Under the pieces are notes generated by a model. The model worked only from the letters and a program-made list of their open reading frames with translations, had not been told where the DNA came from and searched no databases. A stretch of DNA of 64,000 nt from Lactobacillus johnsonii (lineage in GTDB: Bacteria > Bacillota > Bacilli > Lactobacillales > Lactobacillaceae): the NCBI RefSeq assembly GCF_013487865.1, contig NZ_CP047409.1, positions 1,054,001 through 1,118,000 on the forward strand, read 5' to 3'. Positions 45,896-54,214 of this stretch are shown here, in pieces. Positions within the stretch are counted from its first letter, which is position 1. Each line of letters opens with the position of its first letter. A program made the translations under genes and the position numbers.

Positions 45896-46330
45896 ATGAA
45901 ATTTAAGTTATTTATTAATCCAAACAGTCAAGAAATTGTCGAGGCTACCGTTCATCGAAAAAGTAATTTTTCTACTCAATTAGAGCAATTTGTTTTATCA
46001 AACGGTAATTCAAATGCGATACCTGCTTATGATGACAAAGATTTAATTATGCTTAACTTAGGGAATATTATTATGTTTACAATTATTGAAAATAAGGTTT
46101 TTGCTATCTGTAACAATAAGCAATATCACATCAGAAAAAGACTCTACCAAATAGAAGATACTCTCCCCACTAATTTTTGGCGTATCAATAAATCCACTAT
46201 TATAAATCGTTCCTATATCGATCAATTTAAGGAAACAAAAACTTCTGGGGTAAATGTCATTATGACAAATGGATTAAGCGACTATGTTTCAAGACGCTGT
46301 TTTTCTAAAATTAGGAAGGAACTGAATTAA
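45896..46330 (+). CDS. LytTR-domain transcriptional regulator
   Basis: 144 residues, no receiver domain. The C-terminal half is a LytTR DNA-binding domain: YHIRKRLYQIEDTLPTNFWR, INKSTIINRSYI and DYVSRRCFSKIRKELN match its strand-helix order. AAAGGAG precedes ATG 45896. Together with the DUF3021 gene directly downstream it forms a LytTR regulatory system, in which the membrane protein is known in streptococci to inhibit the regulator. Autoregulation is suggested by the direct repeat upstream. Confidence 0.9.
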   Translation: MKFKLFINPNSQEIVEATVHRKSNFSTQLEQFVLSNGNSNAIPAYDDKDLIMLNLGNIIMFTIIENKVFAICNNKQYHIRKRLYQIEDTLPTNFWRINKSTIINRSYIDQFKETKTSGVNVIMTNGLSDYVSRRCFSKIRKELN

Positions 46331-46331
46331 A

Positions 46332-46745
46332 ATGAAAGATTTTATCAAAAATTTTATTAAAAGTGGCATGAAAGCTGCAGGATTTGGTCCTTTAATTCTT
46401 GTGATTTTTTATTATATTTATTCTTTTACTATTAACTTCCATACTATTTCGATTCAAAACGTAAATAAGAATATTCTTTCCAGTTTATTACTAGCCTTTA
46501 TCGCCGGAGGTATTAGTGCAGTCTTTAAAGTTGAAAAAATCTCTCTTGGACTTGCAACTATGATTGATGCGATTGTAATTTACATTGACTACCTTCTCTT
46601 TTATGTTTTTAACAATTGGATTGAGTTACAAATTATCCCATTTCTGGTTTTTACGGTACTCTATATCATCGGCTACTTAATCATTTGGCTCTGTATCTAC
46701 CATCAAATAAAAATCCAAGTAAAGCAGTTAAACCATAAATTATAA
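46332..46745 (+). CDS. DUF3021 membrane protein, partner of the LytTR regulator
   Basis: 137 residues with four hydrophobic segments (FGPLILVIFYYIYSF, ILSSLLLAFIAGGISAVF, MIDAIVIYIDYLLFYVF, FLVFTVLYIIGYLIIWLCIY), the DUF3021 layout. Begins 1 bp after the LytTR stop codon. In characterised LytTR systems such a protein sequesters the regulator at the membrane; here that is inference from the family. Confidence 0.88.
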   Translation: MKDFIKNFIKSGMKAAGFGPLILVIFYYIYSFTINFHTISIQNVNKNILSSLLLAFIAGGISAVFKVEKISLGLATMIDAIVIYIDYLLFYVFNNWIELQIIPFLVFTVLYIIGYLIIWLCIYHQIKIQVKQLNHKL

Positions 46746-46792
46746 AAAAAGCAGATCACTACCATAATTAAACGGTAATGATCTGCTTTTTT
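46744..46792. terminator. Bidirectional terminator
   Basis: AAAAAAAGCAGATCA...TACC pairs with GGTAATGATCTGCTTTTTT, between the convergent DUF3021 and acetolactate decarboxylase genes. Confidence 0.85.
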
Positions 46793-47507
46793 ATCCTTCA
46801 GCCTTTTGGATTTGATCATGCATATCAGCGATATCCAAATCTTTGTTCAAAAATTCCTGATTATCAATTGGCAAATGTTGCTCAATACTAGTAAATGGCT
46901 GTAAATAAACAGTTGATTCTTTTATCTTGAAGTCTAATAAGTGTCCACCAATTGATTTGTTATCTGCTAAAAAATGTAAATGGTATCCAGTAGCAGCCAT
47001 ACCTTGGAACATCTTCGGTGCAAAGTAACCTATAACTGTACCAGAAACATCAGTAGATTCAAAAACGGCTTGTTCATTTGCTACTTGCAATAAGGTCTTG
47101 TAAGGTCTTGTCTGCTTTTCAACTACTCTTGTTTTAACAGTTGAAAAATTCCCCACAATTTTAACTGCAAAAAAGACATTTTTATAAGGATAGTCAGCTA
47201 AAATCTTATCTTCTAATTCTTTTTGAGTTAAATTTTCGACCTTAAAACTATCTTTTATCTCTTCAAAATGAACTGTCGCAAATGGGACCTTTTCTTCTGG
47301 TTTTAAGATTCTAATTTTACCATTGCTTTGAGCTAAATACGGTACATAATCAAGTAAAATCATTTCACCATCAAGGCCACTAGCTGTTCCAATGCCCCAG
47401 TCACCGTGCTTTAACAGATCTGCAACTGTCATTGTCCCTTCAAACAATCCTGGCACCAGCATCCCCAAGGTACCATGCTGATAAACCTTGCTTTCATATT
47501 TTGCCAT
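46791..47507 (-). CDS. aldB: Alpha-acetolactate decarboxylase
   Basis: 238 residues. Converts alpha-acetolactate to acetoin with CO2 release. Family segments: LVPGLFEGTMTVADLLKHGD, GTASGLDGEMILLDYVPYLA, and the zinc ligand histidines in TGYHLHFLADNKSIGGHLLDF. 17 bp downstream of alsS, same transcript; together they remove pyruvate and protons as acetoin. Confidence 0.95.
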   Translation of the reverse strand: MAKYESKVYQHGTLGMLVPGLFEGTMTVADLLKHGDWGIGTASGLDGEMILLDYVPYLAQSNGKIRILKPEEKVPFATVHFEEIKDSFKVENLTQKELEDKILADYPYKNVFFAVKIVGNFSTVKTRVVEKQTRPYKTLLQVANEQAVFESTDVSGTVIGYFAPKMFQGMAATGYHLHFLADNKSIGGHLLDFKIKESTVYLQPFTSIEQHLPIDNQEFLNKDLDIADMHDQIQKAEG

Positions 47508-47524
47508 AATTTTCCTACCTTCTA

Positions 47525-49204
47525 TTAATGTAGCTGATCTTCTAAAATTGTCTTTCCTAATTCTTGATTGAAACTATAATCAACCGGTATATCAACAACA
47601 GTTGGTCCATCTTCTTTAAAGGCTTTATCCAAAATCTTATCTAAATCAGCTGCCTTCTCTACACGGTAACCCTTAGCACCAAAGCTTTCTGCATATTTAA
47701 CAAAGTCTACAGGACCAAATTTAACAGCTGCTGAATCGCCATACTTCAATTCTTCTTGGAATTTAACCATGTCATAATTTCCATCATTCCAGATAATATG
47801 GACAATATTCAAACCTAATCTAACAGCAGTCTCTAAATCTTGTGAGGAGAACATGAATCCCCCATCCCCAGAAACGGAAACAATTTTTGTATTTGGTCTT
47901 ACCAAAGCTGCTGCGACTGCCCAAGGAAGAGCGACTCCAAGTGTCTGCATTCCGTTACTAAAAAGCAAATGACGTGGTTCATAACTTCTGAAATGCCGTG
48001 CCATCCAGATGTAAAAACTACCCACATCTACTGTTACCGTCATCTCATCAGTAACTCGGTCTTGCAGAGCTTGGATAATACTCAAGGGATGACTCTTCAC
48101 TTGATCCTTAGTCACAACTGGTGGAGTATCACGTTTTTGCAGGGTTTTACGCAATGAATCAAGATACTCTTTAGATTCATTCGGCATTGAATAGCCCTTC
48201 ATATATGGTAAAAGAAAGTCTAAAGTTTGAGAAATATCTTCAACCAATTCTCGCTCAGGCTGATAATTTTTATCAATTTCTGCCCGCATAGAATCAATTA
48301 CAACGATATTTGCGCTTCGATCAGAATTCCAGTTTCGAGGTTCATATTCGATTGGATCATAACCAATTGCAATAACCAGATCACTCTTTTTAAGCAATTG
48401 ATCTCCTGGTTGGTTTCTAAACAAACCTACACGACCGAAGAAATCATCCTCTAATTCACGTGGAATAATTCCAGCACCTTGAAAAGTTTCAACTACAGGT
48501 AGATGAGTTTCCGCAATTAAACGTCTGATAGCTCTGGTAGTTTCTGGATCAGATGCTCGCATTCCTAACAAAAGTACAGGAAGCTTTGCGGCTTTAATAC
48601 GCTGTGAAAGCAAGGTTGATTCAATTGGACTAGCTGGGCCTAGCTTCGGGGGCTCAAGTGGCGCAATCACGCTCGTTTTTACTTCTGCATCAGTTACATC
48701 CTGCGGAACAGAAACAAAGCTTGCCCCTTGCTTAGATGCCTCTGCTTCTTGGTATGCGTTAGCAATCACCTCAGAAATATTCTCAGGTTCTTGAACTTCG
48801 GCACTATATTTAGTAATCGGAGCAAATAAAGCTGCATTTTTCATGCTTTGGTGAGTCAAACGCAAAAGATCAGTTCTTTGCACTTGGCCAGAAATAGCTA
48901 GTACTGGATCACCTTCTGCTGTAGCAGTTACTAAGCCAGTTGCTAAATTTGATGCACCCGGACCTGAGGTAGTGAGAACAACACCTGGTTTTCCTGTAAT
49001 CCTTCCTACTCCAGCCGCCATGAAGGCCGCATTTTGTTCGTGCCGCGTTAAAACAAATTTAGGCGTACGTGGATCTTTAGAATGTTCAAGTAATTCAAAT
49101 ACTCGATCAATTTTGGCACCTGGAATTCCAAAGACGAATTTAACATCATGATTAATTAAGCTATCAACAATTGCATTTGCGCCGTAATATTTTTCTTCTG
49201 CCAC
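47525..49204 (-). CDS. alsS: Catabolic acetolactate synthase
   Basis: 559-residue ThDP enzyme making alpha-acetolactate from two pyruvates. ThDP/FAD-like domains in order: [15 protein letters not shown] and [15 protein letters not shown], then the ThDP-Mg motif [20 protein letters not shown]...WNDGNYDM. The AlsS-type N-terminus, lack of a regulatory-subunit gene and the neighbouring aldB indicate the acetoin pathway rather than valine synthesis. GGAAGAAGGAAG precedes the start. Confidence 0.94.
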   Translation of the reverse strand: MAEEKYYGANAIVDSLINHDVKFVFGIPGAKIDRVFELLEHSKDPRTPKFVLTRHEQNAAFMAAGVGRITGKPGVVLTTSGPGASNLATGLVTATAEGDPVLAISGQVQRTDLLRLTHQSMKNAALFAPITKYSAEVQEPENISEVIANAYQEAEASKQGASFVSVPQDVTDAEVKTSVIAPLEPPKLGPASPIESTLLSQRIKAAKLPVLLLGMRASDPETTRAIRRLIAETHLPVVETFQGAGIIPRELEDDFFGRVGLFRNQPGDQLLKKSDLVIAIGYDPIEYEPRNWNSDRSANIVVIDSMRAEIDKNYQPERELVEDISQTLDFLLPYMKGYSMPNESKEYLDSLRKTLQKRDTPPVVTKDQVKSHPLSIIQALQDRVTDEMTVTVDVGSFYIWMARHFRSYEPRHLLFSNGMQTLGVALPWAVAAALVRPNTKIVSVSGDGGFMFSSQDLETAVRLGLNIVHIIWNDGNYDMVKFQEELKYGDSAAVKFGPVDFVKYAESFGAKGYRVEKAADLDKILDKAFKEDGPTVVDIPVDYSFNQELGKTILEDQLH

Positions 49205-49239
49205 AGCAATCTTCCTTCTTCCAATATATATTGCATATC

Positions 49240-49283
49240 TACTTACAAATTAAAAGTATACTTACAAGCTACCATACTTTCAA
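49240..49283 (-). promoter_or_regulatory. alsS promoter overlapped by three direct repeats
   Basis: Reading leftward, TTGAAA (49283-49278), 17 bp, TATACT (49260-49255). The nonamer TTG(T/A)AAGTA occurs three times (49283-49275, 49267-49259, 49248-49240), covering the -35, the spacer/-10 edge and the start region. This looks like an operator for a repressor. Confidence 0.6.
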
Positions 49284-49392
49284 GTAAATATAATTATAGA
49301 AAACTTCAAATCAAATACTTCTAATATAGATATATCACAAATCCATTCTATAATAGAACTTGAATAAAAATAAATTTAAGCGAGGAATAGAC

Positions 49393-49851
49393 ATGGTTAG
49401 GATCTTAGATAATCAAACTAGTAATGAAGAGTTCTTAGAATTTGCGACCAATGAGGTCCACAATGTTGATGTTGCTACAACACATCATGGTGCACCTTCT
49501 GCTCAAGTCTGTGATCTAGTTTTGAATAAAAATGGTAAGCTCTACATTGTTACCTCTAGTCAAAATCCCTTCTTTCAAGATTTGATCCATCAACCTAAGG
49601 TGATTATCAATGGGTACAAAGGGGATGGCACGATGGATTCATGCGGCTTTTCAATTCGGTGAACAATTAAAAATGTCGAACATGAATATATTGACGAGAT
49701 TTTTGAAAAAAATGATTATTTAAATGAAATATATGCAAATGATATTGAAGGTGCAAAAGAAGATCTGCGGGTTTTAGAAATTACACCAAAAGAAGCAGCC
49801 TACTTAGATCATCGTACTCACCCTATTTTTACAAGAAAATTTGAATTTTAA
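49393..49851 (+). pseudogene. Pyridoxamine 5'-phosphate oxidase-family protein with in-frame TGA
   Basis: ATG 49393 follows GCGAGGAA. The frame gives the flavin-binding split-barrel start (NEEFLEFATNEVHNVDVATT, GKLYIVTSSQNPFFQDL) and meets TGA at 49660-49662, then runs on unbroken for 62 codons (TIKNVEHEYIDEIFEKNDYL...HPIFTRKFEF) to TAA 49849-49851. The TGA is one base from GGA, and Gly suits the strand turn there. Intact length would be 152 residues, normal for this family. Confidence 0.78.
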
Positions 49852-49887
49852 TTAATCATTTTTTCCACATAACTAAATAAGTAAATA

Positions 49888-49922
49888 AAAATGGATAGGT
49901 TTCTTTTCCCTATCCATTTTTT
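49888..49922 (+). terminator. Terminator of the PNPOx-like gene
   Basis: AAAATGGATAGG pairs with CCTATCCATTTT, followed by TTTT. Confidence 0.8.
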
Positions 49923-49930
49923 AATTTGGT

Positions 49931-50030
49931 TTAGTTAGCTAATTTAATTCTTTTATCGGCAACTTGTTCAATAAAATACTGGTCATGGTCAATTAAAGGC
50001 ATTGCTGGTTTTATTGCTTGTATAAACACA
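49931..50030 (-). pseudogene. C-terminal remnant of an ABC-F ATPase
   Basis: About 33 codons ending at the stop 49931-49933 translate to AIKPAMPLIDHDQYFIEQ followed by VADKRIKLAN, the end of an ABC-F (duplicated ATPase) protein including the H-loop histidine. Nothing of the Walker motifs remains upstream; the reading breaks at about 50030, where another fragment begins. Confidence 0.6.
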
Positions 50031-50230
50031 TCACTTATTCCACACAAACTTAATGAGAGCTTTATCAACTTGCGAATTTTCATGGAGCTTTGAATGCTGT
50101 GCATTTTTGCCGTTAATCTTCAAAACACGATAAGTACTGTTACCCCCTGAAAGGTATGACTTGTTATCAACCCTACCATCACTACCATTTAATTTTCCTA
50201 TTGAAGATCGTGATATTACCTCTACTTATT
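50031..50230 (-). pseudogene. Unidentified gene fragment
   Basis: An open stretch ending at 50031-50033 reads GKLNGSDGRVDNKSYLSGG, then STYRVLKINGKNAQ and VDKALIKFVWNK. It has the composition of a real protein end, but no start codon, and an in-frame stop lies upstream near 50235. I do not recognise the family. It overlaps on the other strand with the LysR-like remnant, so one of the two readings may be fortuitous in part. Confidence 0.35.
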
Positions 50231-50644
50231 TAGGTACAGAATCCATGTCAGTTAACTTACCTACCGAATGTAAGCTTAATGAAAATTCAGAATTATCATT
50301 TAGAATGCTAAAAGGAAAAACGATTTTAAGCCCTGCTAACATCGGTTTTTGGGCCCAGATTTATCATGATGAAATTCCTGATAGCAAAATAATCTTCCAA
50401 GATGAGTCAACAGATTATAGCGAAATCTTACAGTATTCCGTCCTCCCCCTTCTTTACTACTAATTTAACTAGTTTAGACTCATAATGGGGTAATGATCTT
50501 CCTAATAACCGTTCCGCTCGTCCCTTATCAGATGAGGTGGCTCATCAAAAGTTCTATGCTTGCTACTTAAAGCAAAACCAAACTCGTCTTATGCCTTTAA
50601 TTGAAAAATTGCAGGATCAATGGAGTAAATATGATCAAATGTAA
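50161..50644 (+). pseudogene. Remnant of a LysR-type regulator effector domain
   Basis: A first frame (to 50463) holds ECKLNENSELSFRMLKGKTI, ILSPANIGFWAQIYHDEIPD and IFQDESTDYSEILQYSVLP, which looks like the C-terminal ligand-binding domain of a LysR protein. The family sequence then continues in another frame as FTTNLTSLDS, a stop, and WGNDLPNNRSARPLSDEVAH...LIEKLQDQWSKYDQM to TAA 50642-50644. So there is one shift and one stop. The DNA-binding N-terminus is missing. The neighbouring YeiH-type transporter is often paired with a LysR gene, which supports the assignment. Confidence 0.5.
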
Positions 50645-50683
50645 AAAAGCCGATTGCTTGGTGGAGAAGCAATCGGCTTTTTA
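50645..50683. terminator. Bidirectional terminator
   Basis: AAAAGCCGATTGCTT pairs with its complement across 7 nt, with T runs on both strands, between the LysR remnant and the yeiH-like gene. Confidence 0.85.
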
Positions 50684-50691
50684 TCACTAAT

Positions 50692-51723
50692 TTAAAAGAA
50701 CAACTTACTCATAATAATCACGAAGATCATCAAGCAAGTAGAACTAATTGCAGCAGCCCCAAATACGGTACCACCACGTTTGAAGATAACACTGAAGTTA
50801 ACTGAAATACCTAAAGCGGCCATTGCCATCCCCAAAAAGACATATGCTGCTTGAACTAAGCCATCTAAAACTACTGGTGGGAATGGTAAGAAAGTACCTA
50901 AAATACTGGTTAAAATAAATCCGCCTAAGAACCAAGGAATTGGTAATTTCTTAGGTGCTTGTGTATGATCTTGCGCACTTTCTTTTACCAGTCTTCTTTG
51001 GTACCAGTATCCAATTACTAAAGCAACTGGTGCTAACAGTAAAACACGTGATAATTTCATAATTAACGCACTATCTAAACTTGCTTCACCAAAAGCACTA
51101 CCAGCTGCAATAGCATGGGCAATTTCATGAAGAGATCCACCAGCAACAATACCAAATTGTGAATCTGTTAACCCAAGCATTGGTTTAATCACAATTTCTA
51201 AGAGTGTAAATACTGTTCCCATCACACAAACTACGGCAACAGCAAGTACCTCGTTTTCTCTTTTACGTTCTTCATCTCTACTCTCAATTTGAGGGGAAAC
51301 GCCCATTACAGCAGCTGCTCCACAAATTCCGCAGCCACAAGCTGATAACACTGCTAGTTCATCTTCTGCCCCAAATTTTTTACTAAGCCAGTAAGTCAAA
51401 ACAATCGTTCCACTTACCCCTAGCATTGCAACTAAAATTGTTTTAATACCAGCATCAGCTAGCTTAGTAAGATTAAGTCTAAAACCCAGTAAAATAATTC
51501 CTAATCTCAAAAACTTATTAGAAATAAAACCAATCCCTGGTGCTGCTTCTTCTCTTACCCCAACTGGTAACACCTGCAGCGAAATTCCTAATAAAAGGGC
51601 AATTACCAACGCACCAATCAAGTTGACATAAGGTAATTTTGCTAGAAAAATACCTGCCACGGAACAAATTAAAGTCATTGCAGCTGCAAGACCAAATGAT
51701 CTACTCTTAACAATACTTATCAA
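50692..51723 (-). CDS. YeiH/UPF0324-family putative sulfate exporter
   Basis: 343 residues, about ten hydrophobic segments, with the family signatures GIGFISNKFLRLGIILLGF, LSACGCGICGAAAVMGVSP and AGGSLHEIAHAIAAGSAFG. The family is annotated as a putative sulfate/sulfonate exporter; the substrate is not proven. Monocistronic; a LysR regulator remnant lies convergent. Confidence 0.88.
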   Translation of the reverse strand: MISIVKSRSFGLAAAMTLICSVAGIFLAKLPYVNLIGALVIALLLGISLQVLPVGVREEAAPGIGFISNKFLRLGIILLGFRLNLTKLADAGIKTILVAMLGVSGTIVLTYWLSKKFGAEDELAVLSACGCGICGAAAVMGVSPQIESRDEERKRENEVLAVAVVCVMGTVFTLLEIVIKPMLGLTDSQFGIVAGGSLHEIAHAIAAGSAFGEASLDSALIMKLSRVLLLAPVALVIGYWYQRRLVKESAQDHTQAPKKLPIPWFLGGFILTSILGTFLPFPPVVLDGLVQAAYVFLGMAMAALGISVNFSVIFKRGGTVFGAAAISSTCLMIFVIIMSKLFF

Positions 51724-51906
51724 TAAAAATACCTCCAGTTTAATTACTTATTCCCACCTAGGAAAATTTACAGAATAAGCAATTATATAGTTTTTTAAAG
51801 TGATTCTTTCTCGAAAGCAAAATTCTTATAGCACTATAGTATCCAATTCAATAATTAAAGTAAAATAATATGCTCACAAAATCACAAATATTTTTATTGA
51901 TATAAA

Positions 51907-51939
51907 AAGGATGAAAGCCTAAATTGTACTTTCATCCTT
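51907..51939 (-). terminator. Terminator of the 153-residue membrane protein gene
   Basis: AAGGATGAAAG pairs with its complement and is followed leftward by TTTTTATA; the stem overlaps the stop codon. Confidence 0.8.
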
Positions 51940-52380
51940 CAATTTTGTGATATTATTCATAAAATCTTTCAAATCAATTACAGTCTCAAATGTTAAGAAA
52001 AACAGTAAAGCCTTAATCCAAGATCGACTAAGTAAAAAGAAAAAGCAAATTGCTAATGCTATAAGCCCTATTCCCACAAACAAAGCTAAAGCAGTTAACT
52101 TTGCTCCAAATAAATTAACGACCTCCTTAAAACTGCTTGGCTCATTTTTAACTAATAAAGATAGGTCATGATATTGCTTACTAGTCCTTACTCGAAATGA
52201 TAAAAAAGTAAATACGGTTCCAATAATAATTAAGCCGGCTCCAAGTAATTGAAATAAAAGGCTCATTGGAGGCTGTCTAAACATTAAAATGCCTCCAAGA
52301 ATTAGCAAGATGTCCGCAAGCAAATTATAACGTAAACGTTTATTTTCTAATTTAATAAAAATTAATTCATTCGAATCCAT
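51919..52380 (-). CDS. Small integral membrane protein
   Basis: 153 residues, four predicted helices (LLADILLILGGILMF, LFQLLGAGLIIIGTVFTFLSF, ALALFVGIGLIALAICFFFLL, IKALLFFLTFETVIDL), charged N-terminus and loop. Family not recognised. Monocistronic. Confidence 0.65.
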   Translation of the reverse strand: MDSNELIFIKLENKRLRYNLLADILLILGGILMFRQPPMSLLFQLLGAGLIIIGTVFTFLSFRVRTSKQYHDLSLLVKNEPSSFKEVVNLFGAKLTALALFVGIGLIALAICFFFLLSRSWIKALLFFLTFETVIDLKDFMNNITKLKDESTI

Positions 52381-52426
52381 ACTTCATATCCTTTAATATT
52401 CTTCTTTCTACCAGTATACTGGTTAA

Positions 52427-52464
52427 ACTAAAAATGACCAAGAGCAATTTTAACTCTTGGTCAT
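52427..52464 (-). terminator. Terminator of the second small membrane peptide gene
   Basis: ATGACCAAGAG pairs with its complement (9-nt loop) and is followed by TTTTTAG. Confidence 0.8.
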
Positions 52465-52473
52465 CTAGGTCAA

Positions 52474-52584
52474 CTAACGTCCTTTATGAACTGTGTCATT
52501 TTCAACTGGAATTGGCTGGACTTTAAGCTCAACTGCACCATACAAAATACCGATTAAACCGGCTATTACTAATAATTGGGACAT
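52474..52584 (-). CDS. 36-aa membrane peptide, homologue of the 42941-43057 gene
   Basis: Frame begins MSQLLVIAGLIGILYGAVEL (one helix) and ends in TVHKGR. GAAAGGAG lies 8 nt before ATG 52584 and an intrinsic terminator follows. Compared with the 38-residue peptide it shares M-(N/S)-Q-(I/L)-L-x-I-A, the short helix and the end T-(V/L)-H-(K/R)-GR, so the two are paralogues 9.4 kb apart. Function unknown. It lies 64 bp downstream of the YdjM-like gene and could be read from that promoter. Confidence 0.75.
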   Translation of the reverse strand: MSQLLVIAGLIGILYGAVELKVQPIPVENDTVHKGR

Positions 52585-52647
52585 ATTCAGGACTCCTTTC
52601 TTGGAATCTTCCCCTCAGTATCTATCTTACAAGCTTAAGTCTACTTT

Positions 52648-53211
52648 TTAAAATAAAAAGACTTGTGTTGCAGGTGTCAAAGAAAGCCAAATCCAATAAA
52701 AAGTCATCATAATTACTGCTAAATAAGACATCATAGTTAAAAAGTTCTCAAAGCAACCTCCAACTTTATAATGAATTGGTGATTTTCTCTTTTTATTATA
52801 GAATGGCGCTAGCCACTCTACTCCTTGCTTACTGAAACTATCTTCAACTAGATGCAAAAAATAGCCAATTACTAGCCCAAACCAAAGCGCACTCCAATAA
52901 TTCTGAGAAGTTAAGTTGTTGATATGAATAGGAATAAATTTATTCATTAAATAATATAGACCACCAGAAAAAATGGCCCAGCCAAGGAAAGAATGAGTAA
53001 TCCCACGATGTTTAAGAAAAAGACTAAAATTGATCACTGACTTCTTGCTCGCAGAACTGTTATATTCATCAATATCAGGTAAAGAAGCGCCAATCGCAGT
53101 CGCAGCCAGAATAATAATGTTGTTAACTGGATCGATCAATAGACGATTAGTTAATAATAAGCTTAGTTCCACGATTGCAATACTGCAAATTCGATGTGAC
53201 CTAGTTAGCAC
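52648..53211 (-). CDS. YdjM/DUF457-type membrane-bound metal-dependent hydrolase
   Basis: 187 residues, four or five helices. Family motifs: TRSHRICS at the start, ASLPDIDEYN, the HRGITHSFLGWAIFSGG box with metal-binding histidines, and GYFLHLVEDSFSKQGVEWLAP. Reaction unknown; in some bacteria it is part of the SOS regulon. GAGAGGG lies about 12 nt upstream of ATG 53211. Confidence 0.85.
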   Translation of the reverse strand: MLTRSHRICSIAIVELSLLLTNRLLIDPVNNIIILAATAIGASLPDIDEYNSSASKKSVINFSLFLKHRGITHSFLGWAIFSGGLYYLMNKFIPIHINNLTSQNYWSALWFGLVIGYFLHLVEDSFSKQGVEWLAPFYNKKRKSPIHYKVGGCFENFLTMMSYLAVIMMTFYWIWLSLTPATQVFLF

Positions 53212-53345
53212 TTCTTTTCACCCTCTCTAGAACATATATTCTATTTTAACAAAATTCCCACCAGAATGGGAACTTGTATACGCCAAGGTATAAAAAAACT
53301 CTAGTTTTGTGAAGTGCCATAGAAAAGTTAGACATTTATAAAATT

Positions 53346-54161
53346 TTAAAGATTTGATAATACACGATTTCTGTATTTTACAGGAGTCGTGTATTTTAAT
53401 TTGTTTGATCTTCTAACATTGTTAAACCAATAAATATAATCTTTCAGAATTTCCTTCATCTCTTCTAAACTTCCAATCTTAAGTCGATTCAGTTTTTCTC
53501 TCTTCATTAGATTAAATATCGTTTCTCCTGGTGCATTATCATGACAATTTCCTTTTCGGGACATGCTTTGAATTATATTCATTTTCTTTAGTCGAGCCTG
53601 ATAGCCTGGATTCTGATATTGAAAGCCTTGATCTGAATGAAGGATAGGAGCAGCTCCTGGTGAAAGATTATCTGCTAGTTCATCTAGCATATTATAAATA
53701 GTTTTCATTTCAGGAGAGTAACTTACTGCACAAGCTAGAATCTCCAAAGAAGCTTTATCTACTACAGGAGAAATATAAACTTTCTTGCCGTTAGTTAGTT
53801 TATATTCGGTTACATCGGTATGAAGAACTTTATAGGGGATAGTTTCATCAAAAGTTTGATTTAGGATATTTGGTGCTTTCTTTCCTACATTACCCTTATA
53901 CGAACTATATTTACCAGTATTTTTATGATAAATTGTTGTTTTTATTCCTAAACTTCTCATTAACTTACGTACTGTTTCTAGAGAAAATTTAAATCCTTCA
54001 TCTCTTAACGCTCCCCACATAGGACGATAACCATATGTTTCTTGTCCTTCATAGCCATAATAGATTTCTTGAATCTTCTCTTTTACTAAAGCATACTTAT
54101 CAGCTTGATTAATTCTATTTTTTACATTGTCATAGTAAGTCTTTCTATTTAATTTAAGCAC
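53346..54161 (-). CDS. IS150-type transposase OrfB (catalytic)
   Basis: 271 codons from the first ATG; in vivo probably made as an OrfAB fusion by -1 frameshift, since the frame is open back to about 54270 (NKQKTQLIQDIRAKHHQIK). DDE residues are intact: LHTDVTEYKL, LHSDQGFQY and the glutamate in DNAPGETIFNLMKREKL. The HTH-21-like segment YGYRPMWGALRDEGFKFS precedes them. Confidence 0.92.
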   Translation of the reverse strand: MLKLNRKTYYDNVKNRINQADKYALVKEKIQEIYYGYEGQETYGYRPMWGALRDEGFKFSLETVRKLMRSLGIKTTIYHKNTGKYSSYKGNVGKKAPNILNQTFDETIPYKVLHTDVTEYKLTNGKKVYISPVVDKASLEILACAVSYSPEMKTIYNMLDELADNLSPGAAPILHSDQGFQYQNPGYQARLKKMNIIQSMSRKGNCHDNAPGETIFNLMKREKLNRLKIGSLEEMKEILKDYIYWFNNVRRSNKLKYTTPVKYRNRVLSNL

Positions 54162-54214
54162 CTTAAATAAGACCTTAAGTTTAATTTGATGGTGTTTTGC
54201 CCGAATATCCTGTA

